Of a stretch of 64,000 nt of DNA, positions 20,149 to 29,928 are shown piece after piece. The translations under genes were made by a program, and so were the position numbers. The stretch's first letter is position 1. Every line of letters begins with the position of its first letter. The notes below the pieces were generated by a model. That model worked only from the letters and a program-made list of their open reading frames with translations, made no database searches and was not told where the DNA came from. Location of the stretch: the NCBI GenBank assembly GCA_002450335.1, contig DJZB01000063.1, positions 1 through 64,000 of the forward strand, written 5' to 3'. Origin of the DNA: Rhodobiaceae bacterium UBA6963. GTDB taxonomy: Bacteria; Pseudomonadota; Alphaproteobacteria; RS24.

Positions 20149-21285
20149 CTAAGCAGCTTCGGAGGAACCAAAACGTTTGAGATGATAATCAATACTTCCT
20201 AGTTGTGCGTCAATGGCTGTGAGGCGTTTAAAATAGTGACCCACATTCAGCTCTTCTGACATGCCCATGCCGCCATGCAGATGCACCGCGCTTTGTCCAA
20301 TATATCGTCCAGCTTTACCAATCTGAACTTTCGCGCCGGAAGCGGCCCGTGCTCTCGAAGCTGCATCACCACCAACATGCATGTTGACCATATATGTCAA
20401 AGAAACAGATTGTTCATATTCCATAAACATATCTACCATACGATGTTGCAGAGCCTGAAAGCTCCCAATCGCCACGCCAAACTGGTTACGGGTTTTACAA
20501 TATTCAACAGTAGCCAGATGCGCTTTATGCATTCCACCAATCGCTTCACCACAAATCGCGGCAATGCCATAATCCAAAGCTTCTTCAAGAAGCGGCAGTC
20601 CGGCATCCAATGTCCCCAGAAGAGCTTCAGCACTAAGCTTAACATTTTCAAAACTAATATCAGCGGCGCGACTGCCATCAATTGTCTCATAATCTTGAGA
20701 CGCAACGCCATCGGCAGATTTATCAACGATAAAGAGACTGATACCGTCTTGTTGCCACCCTTCACCTGAAGTTCTGGCAGACACAATCAGATAATCTGCC
20801 CAAGGGCCGCCATTAACAACAGATTTCAGACCGCTAAGGACAAAACCGTCACCATCTTTTTTGGCTGTGGTTTGAACATTGGCAGGGTTAAAACGACTTT
20901 TAGGCTCTGAATATGCCAGCGCCCAAATTTTTTCACCACTTATAAGCGGCGGCAGATGCATATCTTTTTGAGCATCACTTCCATGACGTTCCAGCAGACC
21001 ACCACAAAGAACAACAGTCGGAAGAAAAGGTTCAGTAACAAGACCTTTACCAAATTCCTCGGTAATAATCATGGTGTCGACAGCTCCACCACCGAGACCG
21101 CCTAGTGACTCGTCAAAGGGAGCTGCTAGCAATCCGAGTTCGGCAAATTGAGACCAGTTTTCACGACTCATACCTGAGTCAGATCTCACAATCTTCATGC
21201 GGCTGTCGAAATCGTAATTATCCTGAACGAAACTCTGAACCATATTCCGGAGGAGAGTCTGTTCTTCAGTAAAATCAAAATCCAT
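20149..21285 (-). CDS. Acyl-CoA dehydrogenase, PimD-like small subunit
   Basis: Flavin acyl-CoA dehydrogenase of 378 residues, with N-terminal helical domain (MDFDFTEEQTLLRNMV), middle beta-domain (ALAYSEPKSRFNP, LSGLKSVVNGGPWADYLIV) and C-terminal helical domain with RNQFGVAIGSFQALQHRMVDM and HLHGGMGM. The pattern is that of pimeloyl-CoA dehydrogenase small subunits, which act as heteromers with a PimC-like partner, encoded 38 bases upstream. An AAGG site precedes the ATG. Confidence 0.82.
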   Translation of the reverse strand: MDFDFTEEQTLLRNMVQSFVQDNYDFDSRMKIVRSDSGMSRENWSQFAELGLLAAPFDESLGGLGGGAVDTMIITEEFGKGLVTEPFLPTVVLCGGLLERHGSDAQKDMHLPPLISGEKIWALAYSEPKSRFNPANVQTTAKKDGDGFVLSGLKSVVNGGPWADYLIVSARTSGEGWQQDGISLFIVDKSADGVASQDYETIDGSRAADISFENVKLSAEALLGTLDAGLPLLEEALDYGIAAICGEAIGGMHKAHLATVEYCKTRNQFGVAIGSFQALQHRMVDMFMEYEQSVSLTYMVNMHVGGDAASRARAASGAKVQIGKAGRYIGQSAVHLHGGMGMSEELNVGHYFKRLTAIDAQLGSIDYHLKRFGSSEAA

Positions 21286-21323
21286 AATTATCTGCCTTAA
21301 ATTAAATGTATTGGGTTCGCGGC

Positions 21324-22511
21324 TTATAAACCAAGGACAAACTTGGCAATGATGTTGCGTTGAACTTCATTTGTGCCGCCATAAATAGCCGTCTTACGCA
21401 TGTTGAAATAACTTTGGGAAACACCCTGACTGTAATCAGGGCCGACGAGATTATAATTCGCGCCTGTATCAAGCATTGGAATTTTTGGCAAACTGTAAGT
21501 ACCTACGGCTTCCATAATCAACTCCGTCACCTTCTGCTGAATTTCTGTCCCTTTAATTTTCAGAATAGAACTTTCAGCACCCGGGCCACGCCCCGCACTT
21601 TCTGCCGCCAGTGTTCTCAACTCGGTATACTCAAGCGCAAGTAAATCAATTTCCAACTCGCTGATTTTTTTCTTGAAGTCCATATCTTCAATGAGTGGTT
21701 CCCCATCAACAAGTTCAGCACAAGAGATTTCTTTAAGGCGCTTTACAGCATTTTTAGATCTTGCAACACCGGCAATTCCAGTGCGCTCATTTCCAAGCAG
21801 AAATTTTGCGATGCCCCAACCATTGCCTTCTTCACCAACCAGATTTTCAGCAGGTACGCGGACATCCGTCAAAAACACTTCATTGACTTCATGACTGCCG
21901 TCAATCGTGATAATTGGACGAACCTCAATGCCGGGAGAATTCATATCTATCAGCAAGAATGAGATACCTTTTTGAGGCTTATCTTCTTGCGACGTCCTCA
22001 CCAAACAGAACATCCAGTCCGCATGTTGTGCCAATGTCGTCCAGATTTTGTGACCATTGACGACGTAATCATCTCCATCACGTTCTGCTTTGGTTTTAAG
22101 AGAGGCTAAATCAGAGCCTGACCCAGGCTCGGAATAACCCTGACACCACCAGTCCTCACCGGACAGAATTCGTGGCAAGTAATGCGCTTTTTGAGCGTCA
22201 TTGGCATAATGCATCAAAACCGGCCCCAGCATGGTGATACCAAACGGCAAAACAATAAGCGTGTTGGCCTTGGCACATTCATCATCAAAGATGTATCTTT
22301 GTGTCACAGACCATCCCGGCCCGCCATATTCTTCTGGCCAATGCGGTGCAACCCAGCCTTTTTCGGCAAGAACACGATGCCATGACAAGAAATCTTCTTT
22401 GGTAAATTCTGCACGACGGCTTTCCGTCAAATGTTTAGGATAGTTGTCAGCAATAAATTGTCTGACCTCTTCTCTAAATGCATTTTCTTCAGGGCTGAAA
22501 TCGAAATTCAT
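21324..22511 (-). CDS. Acyl-CoA dehydrogenase, PimC-like large subunit
   Basis: 395-residue partner of the downstream dehydrogenase. Motifs: WPEEYGGPGWS near 65, CQGYSEPGSGSDLASLKTKA near 130, VNGHKIWTT, VGEEGNGWGIAKFLLGNERTG, and C-terminal GGTNEVQRNIIAKFVLGL. The start at 22511 has a GGGAG site seven bases upstream. In characterised heteromeric pairs one or both subunits hold the catalytic base; which applies here cannot be read safely. A dicarboxylic, branched, steroid or isoprenoid acyl-CoA substrate is possible. Confidence 0.84.
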   Translation of the reverse strand: MNFDFSPEENAFREEVRQFIADNYPKHLTESRRAEFTKEDFLSWHRVLAEKGWVAPHWPEEYGGPGWSVTQRYIFDDECAKANTLIVLPFGITMLGPVLMHYANDAQKAHYLPRILSGEDWWCQGYSEPGSGSDLASLKTKAERDGDDYVVNGHKIWTTLAQHADWMFCLVRTSQEDKPQKGISFLLIDMNSPGIEVRPIITIDGSHEVNEVFLTDVRVPAENLVGEEGNGWGIAKFLLGNERTGIAGVARSKNAVKRLKEISCAELVDGEPLIEDMDFKKKISELEIDLLALEYTELRTLAAESAGRGPGAESSILKIKGTEIQQKVTELIMEAVGTYSLPKIPMLDTGANYNLVGPDYSQGVSQSYFNMRKTAIYGGTNEVQRNIIAKFVLGL

Positions 22512-22568
22512 TTTAATCTCCCGTAACAATTGATGTTGTTATAAAACTTCTTTTTACAAAGAAAAGCA

Positions 22569-22592
22569 ATAAATGACGCCTGCGTCATTTAT
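22569..22592 (-). terminator. Rho-independent terminator after cobA
   Basis: Perfect 11-base stem ATAAATGACGC with a two-base centre, followed on the minus strand by TGCTTTTCTTT. It sits 11 bases beyond the cobA stop and before the PimC-like gene, so it should separate the two units. Confidence 0.6.
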
Positions 22593-22602
22593 GTCCTCTT
22601 TA

Positions 22603-23436
22603 TTACTTGTCAAACCATGAAAGCTTATCTGCAAAAGATGCTACTGCTCCAAAGACAATGATGCTGGGTGGCTCCAATCCGGCACTTTTGGCATCCGCTG
22701 CCGCAGAACGTAGTGTTGATGTCAGCACCTCTTGATCTGGGGTCGTGGCTTGGGTGATAATCGCGACAGGCTCTTCGGGTGACCGTCCTGCCTGCATCAA
22801 TTTTTCTGCGATTACATCTATCTTTTTCATCGCCATATAAACCACTATCACTGGTGTGGCCTTGGAAATAGACTCCCAATCCAGCAATTCAGTCTGTCCT
22901 GATCCTGCAAGGTGCCCGGTAACAAAACTCACAGCGTGATTCACATCTCTATGCGTCACAGGAATTCCGGCATATTCCGGCCCGGCGATACCTGATGTCA
23001 CCCCGGGAATGAGACGGAATGATATCTCTTCCTCCACCAGCCTCTCGACTTCCTCTCCACCCCGACCAAAAACAAACGGGTCACCCCCCTTAAGACGAAG
23101 TACTTTTTTCTCTTTTCTTGCGTGATATACCAAACTGTCAGTGATATCGGCTTGCTTCATGGAGGGTTTACCCCCCCTTTTTCCGGCATAGAAAATTTCT
23201 GTATCTGGCCCGGCTATAGATAAAATATCTTCACTCACCAGCGCATCATGGATAATGACGTCGGCTTGTTGCATGGCATTGACAGCATGCAATGTCAGCA
23301 GCCCGGGGTCACCCGGCCCGGCACCCGCGAGCCATACCCAACCAGGCAAAAAAACCGGCAGACCACTAATTTGCACATCAGGCAAAGGCGTGTCAGTTAA
23401 TTTAAGCCGAACAATCTCTTGTTTTATTTTATCCAT
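22603..23436 (-). CDS. cobA: Uroporphyrinogen-III C-methyltransferase
   Basis: SAM-dependent enzyme making precorrin-2, the branch point to siroheme and cobalamin. The 278 residues carry VWLAGAGPGDPGLLTL near 35, YAGKRGG, RLKGGDPFVFGRGGEE near 115, PGVTSGIAGPEYAGIPVTHR and the later VIVVYMA segment. Only the methyltransferase is present, with no CysG oxidase/chelatase domain. The ATG at 23436 follows an AAGG. Siroheme is needed by the sulfite reductase at 39.9-41.6 kb, a likely reason for its presence. Divergent from the phosphomutase gene. Confidence 0.93.
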   Translation of the reverse strand: MDKIKQEIVRLKLTDTPLPDVQISGLPVFLPGWVWLAGAGPGDPGLLTLHAVNAMQQADVIIHDALVSEDILSIAGPDTEIFYAGKRGGKPSMKQADITDSLVYHARKEKKVLRLKGGDPFVFGRGGEEVERLVEEEISFRLIPGVTSGIAGPEYAGIPVTHRDVNHAVSFVTGHLAGSGQTELLDWESISKATPVIVVYMAMKKIDVIAEKLMQAGRSPEEPVAIITQATTPDQEVLTSTLRSAAADAKSAGLEPPSIIVFGAVASFADKLSWFDK

Positions 23437-23537
23437 ATGAGCCTTATACGAGCCAATCAGGCATGAATTCAACTCTATTGCTTCTGTTCTTTGCGTCTAC
23501 AATGCGCTAAGAAATGAATGTTAGAAGAGGATTTTCG

Positions 23538-25061
23538 ATGTCACAGGATAAACCCAGCCCCCTATTCCCAATTCCAGTCTCAGATTTAGTGCCAAATACC
23601 CCAGAATTTGAGAACACTCCACAAATCACGCCCACCGGTTTTAGAGAATATGATGCGCGCTGGCTTTTTCCTACAGAAATCAATTTATCAGGCATTCAAG
23701 CCCTTGGCTTCGGTCTTGGTAACGTATTGCACGAGCTATCCGACAACCCATCACTTGTAGTCGGGCATGACTACCGCTCCTACTCACAATCAATCAAATT
23801 AGCTCTGATTACTGGCCTAATGACAGCAGGGGCAAAGGTTCATGATATTGGTCTTGCGCTTTCCCCGACGGCATATTTTGCACAATATGAGTTGGATGTC
23901 CCCGGTGTTGCTATGGTCACGGCCAGTCATAATGAAAATGGCTGGACAGGTGTCAAAATGGGCGCCAACCGCCCGCTAACATTTGGCCCAGACGAAATGA
24001 CAATGTTGCGCGATATAGTCCTAAACGGCACTGGTGTTTCTCGCGATGGGGGAAGCTATGTATTTGTTCCGGATATGGCAGAACGCTACATGGCTGATTT
24101 AACCAAGCGTCCGGCATTCAAAAGAAAAATTAAAGCCGTTCTGGCATGTGGCAACGGCACCGCAGGGGTATTCGCAACCAAGACACTTTCAGCTCTAGGT
24201 ATTGAAACTGTAGATTTGCATTGCGAACCGGATTTTACATTTCCGAACCACAACCCAAATCCGGAAGATATGGAAATGCTGCATTCTTTGAGTGCTAAAG
24301 TAAAAGAAACCGGTGCGGATATTGGTTTTGCCTTTGACGGTGACGGTGACCGTTGCGGCGTCGTGGATAATCAAGGGCGAGAAATTTTTGCCGACAAAAT
24401 GGGTGTGCTTGTTGCCAGAGACCTTGCAGCAAAACATCCAAATGCAAAATTTGTTGCTGACGTAAAATCAACAGGCCTGTTTATGACAGACCCTGTGCTG
24501 AACGAACTCGGCGCTGAAACAGTTTACTGGAAAACGGGTCATAGTTATATGAAACGTCATACGGTGGAGACAGGTGCGATGGCTGGATTTGAAAAAAGCG
24601 GTCACTTCTTTTTTAATGCACCAATTGGACGGGGCTATGATGACGGGCTGGTGACGGCAATTACAGTTTGCGAAATGTTGGAACAAAATCCCGGCAAAAG
24701 CATGGCGGACTTAAATGACAGCCTACCTCAAAGCTGGGGCTCCCCTACCATGTCGCCCTATTGTGCCGACACAGAAAAATACGAGGTCGTTGACCGCGCC
24801 ATTGCGCATTTTCAAAAACGTGCCGAAGAAGGCGAAAAAGTTGCAGGACAATCAATCCGCGACTTGGTAACGGTTAATGGCATCCGGATAACTGTTGAGG
24901 ATGGGACATGGGGGTTGGTTCGCGCTTCTTCAAACAAGCCGGGCCTTGTCGTAGTTGTAGAGAGCCCCGTTTCTGAAAATCGCATGCGAGATATGTTTGC
25001 AGAAATAGATAATTTGCTTTCCTCCTGGCCTGAGGTTGGTGAGTATGACCAGAAGCTTTAA
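23538..25061 (+). CDS. Phosphomannomutase/phosphoglucomutase
   Basis: Alpha-D-phosphohexomutase interconverting hexose 1- and 6-phosphates for surface polysaccharide and nucleotide-sugar synthesis. In 507 residues: VGHDYRSYS near 75, the phosphoserine loop VTASHNENGWTGVKMG near 135 (E replaces the commoner P after SHN), the metal loop FDGDGDRCGVVD near 270, GFEKSGHFFF (sugar loop) and a C-terminal phosphate-binding VRASSNKPGLVVVVES. The start at 23538 is preferred because AGAAGAGG lies eight bases upstream. The ManB/AlgC assignment is general; sugar preference is not determined. Confidence 0.9.
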   Translation: MSQDKPSPLFPIPVSDLVPNTPEFENTPQITPTGFREYDARWLFPTEINLSGIQALGFGLGNVLHELSDNPSLVVGHDYRSYSQSIKLALITGLMTAGAKVHDIGLALSPTAYFAQYELDVPGVAMVTASHNENGWTGVKMGANRPLTFGPDEMTMLRDIVLNGTGVSRDGGSYVFVPDMAERYMADLTKRPAFKRKIKAVLACGNGTAGVFATKTLSALGIETVDLHCEPDFTFPNHNPNPEDMEMLHSLSAKVKETGADIGFAFDGDGDRCGVVDNQGREIFADKMGVLVARDLAAKHPNAKFVADVKSTGLFMTDPVLNELGAETVYWKTGHSYMKRHTVETGAMAGFEKSGHFFFNAPIGRGYDDGLVTAITVCEMLEQNPGKSMADLNDSLPQSWGSPTMSPYCADTEKYEVVDRAIAHFQKRAEEGEKVAGQSIRDLVTVNGIRITVEDGTWGLVRASSNKPGLVVVVESPVSENRMRDMFAEIDNLLSSWPEVGEYDQKL

Positions 25062-25063
25062 GC

Positions 25064-25879
25064 TTAAAACACCGACCACAAAATACGTGCCGATGCCAGA
25101 AACAGGAAAAAGATAAAAATCTTCTCGAGTTTTTCCCGGTCAATCTTATGTGCCATTCGCGCTCCCATTGGAGCGGTGAGCGTTGTAACAGGAATAAGCA
25201 GCAAAACAGCGAGCCAGTTTACATAACCCAGAAAATATGGGGCAAGACCCTCTTTACCCCAGCCTGAAACGACAAAACCTAGACTACCTGGTAGTGCTAT
25301 AAAAACACCAAGCACTGCTGCCGTACCGACCGCTTTATGAATTGGACGGCCAAACAAACGCATGATGGTCACAGAAAATGCTCCACCACCAATGCCCATT
25401 AATGCCGAGAAAAATCCGATGATTAAAGCGACCCCGCGTTGCAACCAGAGAGCAGGCATCTCGCCATCCAGCGAGTCGTCAACTTTGTTGAACATCATAT
25501 TCAAGGCAATAAGGGAGGTCAGAATGGCGAAGATTATTTTTAATACCTCAGCGTTGAAATAACCCGCTAATAGTGCGCCGGAAACAACGCCTGTTATCAA
25601 AAACGGCACCCATTGGCGCACGACTGTCATATCAACGGCATCATTCTTATAATGAATGCGCCCCGACTGAATGGATGTCAGCACAATAATTGTCAAAGAG
25701 GTTGCGACAGCAGCATGCATTTGATGTGCTTCATCAAGGCCGAGAAAAATAAAGGTCTGGAACAGTACCGGCACAAGAATAGCTCCACCACCAATACCCA
25801 AAAGACCCGCCATGTATCCGGCGACAGAGCCAGCAAGAACAAAAAGGGCAATGAGAACCGGCATTTCCAATTCAGGCAT
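25064..25879 (-). CDS. TauE/SafE family membrane transporter
   Basis: Polytopic membrane protein of 271 residues with about eight hydrophobic segments and the duplicated family motif (GLLGIGGGAILVPVL near 25 and ALMGIGGGAFSVTIMRL near 165). TauE/SafE proteins export sulfite, sulfoacetate or other anions; the substrate here is unknown. The genome encodes sulfite reduction nearby, so a sulfur anion is plausible but unproved. Its stop lies two bases from the convergent phosphomutase stop. It may be the last gene of the dusA unit. Confidence 0.85.
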   Translation of the reverse strand: MPELEMPVLIALFVLAGSVAGYMAGLLGIGGGAILVPVLFQTFIFLGLDEAHQMHAAVATSLTIIVLTSIQSGRIHYKNDAVDMTVVRQWVPFLITGVVSGALLAGYFNAEVLKIIFAILTSLIALNMMFNKVDDSLDGEMPALWLQRGVALIIGFFSALMGIGGGAFSVTIMRLFGRPIHKAVGTAAVLGVFIALPGSLGFVVSGWGKEGLAPYFLGYVNWLAVLLLIPVTTLTAPMGARMAHKIDREKLEKIFIFFLFLASARILWSVF

Positions 25880-25923
25880 GTTTACATCCTTTATCTTTAT
25901 ATCTTTTGTCTCGGGATTTCATT

Positions 25924-26940
25924 TCAGTCAGCAGCCTGATTTACATCATGGTCGACATCTTGGGTACGCTGAACCGCGTGTCGCATATATTGGAGTGCCT
26001 CGTATAAAACAGAGGCGTCGGCTTCGTTTTTAGGCGCATTCTCACTCAAGTAACGCCGCCATAATCGGCCTCCGGGTTGAGATTGAAACAACCCCATAAG
26101 GTGTCTGGTCAAGGCATGCAGGGGAACCCCCTCAGTGACCAACTTTTCGGCATAAGGTATTAATGCTTCCACTACGGCTTCACGGCTTGGCGCAGGTGTA
26201 TCATCGTTGAAAATCAGGCGGTCCACATCAGCAAGAATATAAGGGGTTTTATAAGCAGTACGCCCCAGCATGACGCCGTCAACATGGTGCAAATGCGCCT
26301 GTGCCTCTGGCAATGTATCAATGCCGCCATTCAAAATAATCGTTAAATCCTGACGTGACTTCTTCAATGCATAAACAAGGTCATAATTAAGCGGTGGAAT
26401 ATCGCGGTTTTGCTTAGGGCTTAAACCATCAAGCCAAGCTTTTCTGGCATGCACGATGAACACCTCACACCCGGCTTGCGCAGATAATTCTACCAAACGG
26501 AAAAGTGCTTCCTCAGGGTCTTGGTCATCAACGCCGATGCGAGATTTAACGGTAACAGGAATTTTAACATTCACACGCATAGCTGACACACATTCAGCAA
26601 CAAGTTCCGGCTCCTGCATCAGGCACGCACCAAATCGGCCGGCTTGCACTCTGTCGGACGGGCAACCGACATTGAGGTTGATTTCATCATAACCAAAATC
26701 TTCACCAATCTTGGCTGCTTCTGCCAACGTCGAAGCGTCGCTACCACCTAACTGGAGGGCAACAGGGTGTTCAGTAGCGTTAAAGGACAAGAGATGTGCA
26801 CGGTCGCCATGGCGTACCGCATCTGCCGTAACCATTTCTGAATAAAGCCGAGACCTTTTAGACAAAAGCCGCAAAAAATAGCGGTCGTGCCTATCCGTCC
26901 AATCCATCATTGGCGCTATACAAAATCGATGCGTGCTCAT
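25924..26940 (-). CDS. dusA: tRNA-dihydrouridine synthase A
   Basis: FMN enzyme that reduces uridines 20/20a in tRNA D-loops. The 338 residues include IAPMMDWTDRHDRYF, YSEMVTADAV, LQLGGSDA, NLNVGCPSDRVQAGRFGACLM with the catalytic cysteine, VKSRIGVDD, HARKAWLDGLSPKQNR and LNGGIDT, all typical of DusA. A TTG six codons upstream is an alternative start, but the ATG at 26940 begins the conserved STHRFCIAPMMD. It follows glnE by 42 bases and is probably co-transcribed. Confidence 0.95.
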   Translation of the reverse strand: MSTHRFCIAPMMDWTDRHDRYFLRLLSKRSRLYSEMVTADAVRHGDRAHLLSFNATEHPVALQLGGSDASTLAEAAKIGEDFGYDEINLNVGCPSDRVQAGRFGACLMQEPELVAECVSAMRVNVKIPVTVKSRIGVDDQDPEEALFRLVELSAQAGCEVFIVHARKAWLDGLSPKQNRDIPPLNYDLVYALKKSRQDLTIILNGGIDTLPEAQAHLHHVDGVMLGRTAYKTPYILADVDRLIFNDDTPAPSREAVVEALIPYAEKLVTEGVPLHALTRHLMGLFQSQPGGRLWRRYLSENAPKNEADASVLYEALQYMRHAVQRTQDVDHDVNQAAD

Positions 26941-26982
26941 GTGATAGATATGGCTCAAATAGTTTAAGATGTCTTGAAAAAA

Positions 26983-29928
26983 TTAGTCAGATAGCTGACC
27001 AAACATCCGAACAAAAATATCGCGTACAGATTTTTGATGCTCACTCAGCGCTTGTTCCAAATGAGCCATATCTGGAAGTGCAGAGCTTTGACACAACAAC
27101 AAATTTAACGACTGAGAAAATGGTGGGACTGCCGGAGTATCGAGGCATAATCGGAAAATCTGTAACAGACCTGAATACACCGACAAGGCCTCAATGAGTC
27201 GAGTCTTATCATCAGGCGATAAAATATGCTCCGCGCCTAGCAATTCAAGATTAGATTGGGTGGAGGTGCAAATGCGTTCAGCAAGTGCTTCGCCATGCAT
27301 TAGACAGAGACCTTGAGCAATAAATTCAATATCAACCAGCCCCCCCGGGGCATGTTTGATATCCCATTTGGCATCACCTTTTTTGATATGATGCGCCTCA
27401 AGCCGTTTTTTCATATCTGCAATGTTGTACCGCGACTCATCAGGATCACGTGTCATCTGGAAAACTTTTTTCTGTAAGGCCTGAATCTGATTTGTCAGAT
27501 TTTTCCCACCTGCCAGCACCCGCCCCCGTGTCAGTGCCATGTGCTCCCAAAGCCATGCATTTGAAAATTGGTAATCCTCAAAATTTTTAAATTTCGTAAC
27601 GAGTGGACCCGCATTTCCCGTTGGGCGCAAACGCATATCTATATCAAAAAGATAACCTTCAGAGGTTGGAGCCGTCATGGCAGAAATGAAACGTCTTGCG
27701 GCACGGCTAAAAAAAACTTCCATGGAGGATGATGCCGTATAAGTCACTTCCTGCGCATAGTCTTCTGCTGCGCAAACAATAATAAGGTCAAGGTCAGAGG
27801 ATACGGTCATTTCGCGGCTACCTAGTTTACCCAGCCCCAAAACCGCCATTTCTGAACCGTCTGGGAGCGTGACGTCCCCCAGTAAATCTTTCATTACAAA
27901 ATCAAAAATAACACGAGTGCTCGCATCGGCAACTTTAGTGATGTCTTCACCTGCGGTATGGCCGGTCAATTTACCTGATAAAATTTGCGTGCCAATCCTG
28001 AAGATATTTTCCCTATGCCAGCGTCTTGTTGCATCCAGCATATCTTCAAAATGAGTTATGCCGGACATATAGCTTTGGAGTTCTTGTAAAACCTCATCAG
28101 CATCCGACAGAGGCTGATTGAAATTGGGATCAAGAAGACTGTCCAATGTGACGGGGCGACGGCTTAATTGCGCGGACAGGCGCGGCGCTGTCCCAACAAT
28201 GTCGGTAATAAGATTAAGCAGATCAGGGTTGGATTGAAAAAGAGAAAAAATTTGTATGCCTGAAGGTAGACCAGTCAGAAAATCATTAAACCGTGCAAAA
28301 GCAAAATCCGGATCAGGTGTCTGTGACAGGCTTTTTAGGAGACGGGGCTTTATTCTGGTCAATAATTCTCGGGCACGGGGTGTGCGAACAGCAGCAAATC
28401 TCCCACTATGCCACCCTCTGATTTCATCAGACATTTGCGCCGCCCTTGCAAAGCCCATCTGGGAAAGCGTTTCTAAAGTTTCAGGATCATTCTCACTGCC
28501 GACAAAAACAAGATTGCCCATTTCATCCGCAAGCACTTCACCTTGCTCAAACAACTCTGCATAATGAGTTTGAACGGTTTTCAGAACTTCAGTCAGTCGG
28601 CTCCTAAAATCATCAAGCGTTTCATAGCCGCAGAAATCTGAAAATATCTGTAATTTTTCCTCAGTTTTAGGGAGCGTGTGAGTTTGCTCATCCTGCTGCA
28701 TTTGCAAACGATGTTCTATGCCGCGCAGAAAATGGTAAGCTGTCGTCAATTCATCTACAGTTTCGGTTTTTATCCAGCCGCGCTCTGCCAGTTGTTTAAG
28801 CATGGGGCATGTTTGAGACCCGCGGAGGCTTTTGTCTCGTCCCCCGGCAATAAGTTGCTGGGTCTGCACAAAGAACTCAATCTCTCTAATGCCACCTCTT
28901 CCTAACTTAATATTGTGACCTGCCACAGCGATTTGACCATGTCCCCTAACCGCATGAATTTGTCGCTTCATTGCATGAACGTCTTCAATAGCGGCGAAAT
29001 CCAAATTCTTTCGCCAAATGAAGGGAGACAATATGGCCAGCAATTTGTCGCCCGTCCTCTTATCCCCGGCAATCTGACGCGCCTTTATAAAAGCCGCCCG
29101 CTCCCAGTTCTGGCCGAAGGACTCGTAATATGTTTCTGCTGCTGGAATGGACACGGCAACCGGGGTAGAACCCGGGTCTGGGCGTAACCTCAAATCAACT
29201 CGAAACACAAAACCTGCATCTGTGGTGAATTGCAAAATAGTGGACAAATCTCTGGTCAAGTCTATCCAAAACTCAGCAAGCTTGTGGCTGTCGAGTGATA
29301 CAATTCCATCAGGTTCGTAAAAAACGACAATATCGATATCTGATGAATAATTCAGTTCACGTGCACCATACTTCCCCATCCCTAAAACAACGCACTGACA
29401 TTGGTCGCCTGTGGGAGGAATATCCAAGCCATATTGGGCAGACTTGTTTTTAAGCAACCAATCCAAACTAATCCTGACAGATGCATCTGCAAAATCTGTT
29501 AGGGTTCCGGTTACCTCTTCCAGTGACCAAAGCCCCGCAATATCCGCCATTGCCGTTGCCAGAGAAATGCTTTGCCTGTAGAGACGCAAATCCCGCATTA
29601 ATCCATCACGATCGCAGGACAAATCCTGATCAAATATAAGAGTTAATATTTTTTCACAAAAGACATCCGGCCCATCCTCAGCAAGTTCTATAAGAAGGTT
29701 CGGACGGGTTCGAATAATGCGTGTTAAGAATGAGGAACCTGCAAAAATCTGAAGAAACAAATCTTCATGGTCATTCACAAATGCAATAATAGCTGATTGC
29801 GCTTCTGCAGATAATTCGGCAATCCATATCGATTTACAATCTTCAAGATGACTGTGCGCGACCCTATTGGCCTCGTTATCCCCGCGCTTCACATTAATTT
29901 TTTTTCGGTCTGAAAAACTTCTTGTCAT
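26983..29928 (-). CDS. glnE: Bifunctional glutamine synthetase adenylyltransferase/deadenylase
   Basis: Adenylylates or deadenylylates GlnA in response to PII and glutamine. The 981 residues carry two nucleotidyltransferase domains, VLGMGKYGARELNYSSDID near 178 (deadenylase half) and VLGLGKLGSREMTVSSDLD near 695 (adenylylase half), each with the G-G-x-D-x-D metal site. Between and after them are the GlnD-like helical domains (GRGGIREIEFFVQ, APGGLVDIEFIAQ). Length is normal. The start overlaps the sensor kinase stop by four bases, a coupling that ties nitrogen control to this two-component system. Confidence 0.97.
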   Translation of the reverse strand: MTRSFSDRKKINVKRGDNEANRVAHSHLEDCKSIWIAELSAEAQSAIIAFVNDHEDLFLQIFAGSSFLTRIIRTRPNLLIELAEDGPDVFCEKILTLIFDQDLSCDRDGLMRDLRLYRQSISLATAMADIAGLWSLEEVTGTLTDFADASVRISLDWLLKNKSAQYGLDIPPTGDQCQCVVLGMGKYGARELNYSSDIDIVVFYEPDGIVSLDSHKLAEFWIDLTRDLSTILQFTTDAGFVFRVDLRLRPDPGSTPVAVSIPAAETYYESFGQNWERAAFIKARQIAGDKRTGDKLLAILSPFIWRKNLDFAAIEDVHAMKRQIHAVRGHGQIAVAGHNIKLGRGGIREIEFFVQTQQLIAGGRDKSLRGSQTCPMLKQLAERGWIKTETVDELTTAYHFLRGIEHRLQMQQDEQTHTLPKTEEKLQIFSDFCGYETLDDFRSRLTEVLKTVQTHYAELFEQGEVLADEMGNLVFVGSENDPETLETLSQMGFARAAQMSDEIRGWHSGRFAAVRTPRARELLTRIKPRLLKSLSQTPDPDFAFARFNDFLTGLPSGIQIFSLFQSNPDLLNLITDIVGTAPRLSAQLSRRPVTLDSLLDPNFNQPLSDADEVLQELQSYMSGITHFEDMLDATRRWHRENIFRIGTQILSGKLTGHTAGEDITKVADASTRVIFDFVMKDLLGDVTLPDGSEMAVLGLGKLGSREMTVSSDLDLIIVCAAEDYAQEVTYTASSSMEVFFSRAARRFISAMTAPTSEGYLFDIDMRLRPTGNAGPLVTKFKNFEDYQFSNAWLWEHMALTRGRVLAGGKNLTNQIQALQKKVFQMTRDPDESRYNIADMKKRLEAHHIKKGDAKWDIKHAPGGLVDIEFIAQGLCLMHGEALAERICTSTQSNLELLGAEHILSPDDKTRLIEALSVYSGLLQIFRLCLDTPAVPPFSQSLNLLLCQSSALPDMAHLEQALSEHQKSVRDIFVRMFGQLSD

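Noticed and set aside
20275..20769. 164-codon plus-strand open frame opposite an acyl-CoA dehydrogenase
   Set aside because: Composition and lack of any motif mark it as a shadow of the conserved minus-strand gene.
25057..25068. Perfect palindrome TTTAAGCTTAAA across two stop codons as bidirectional terminator
   Set aside because: No loop, low GC and no following T-tracts; it is most simply explained by the two converging stop codons.
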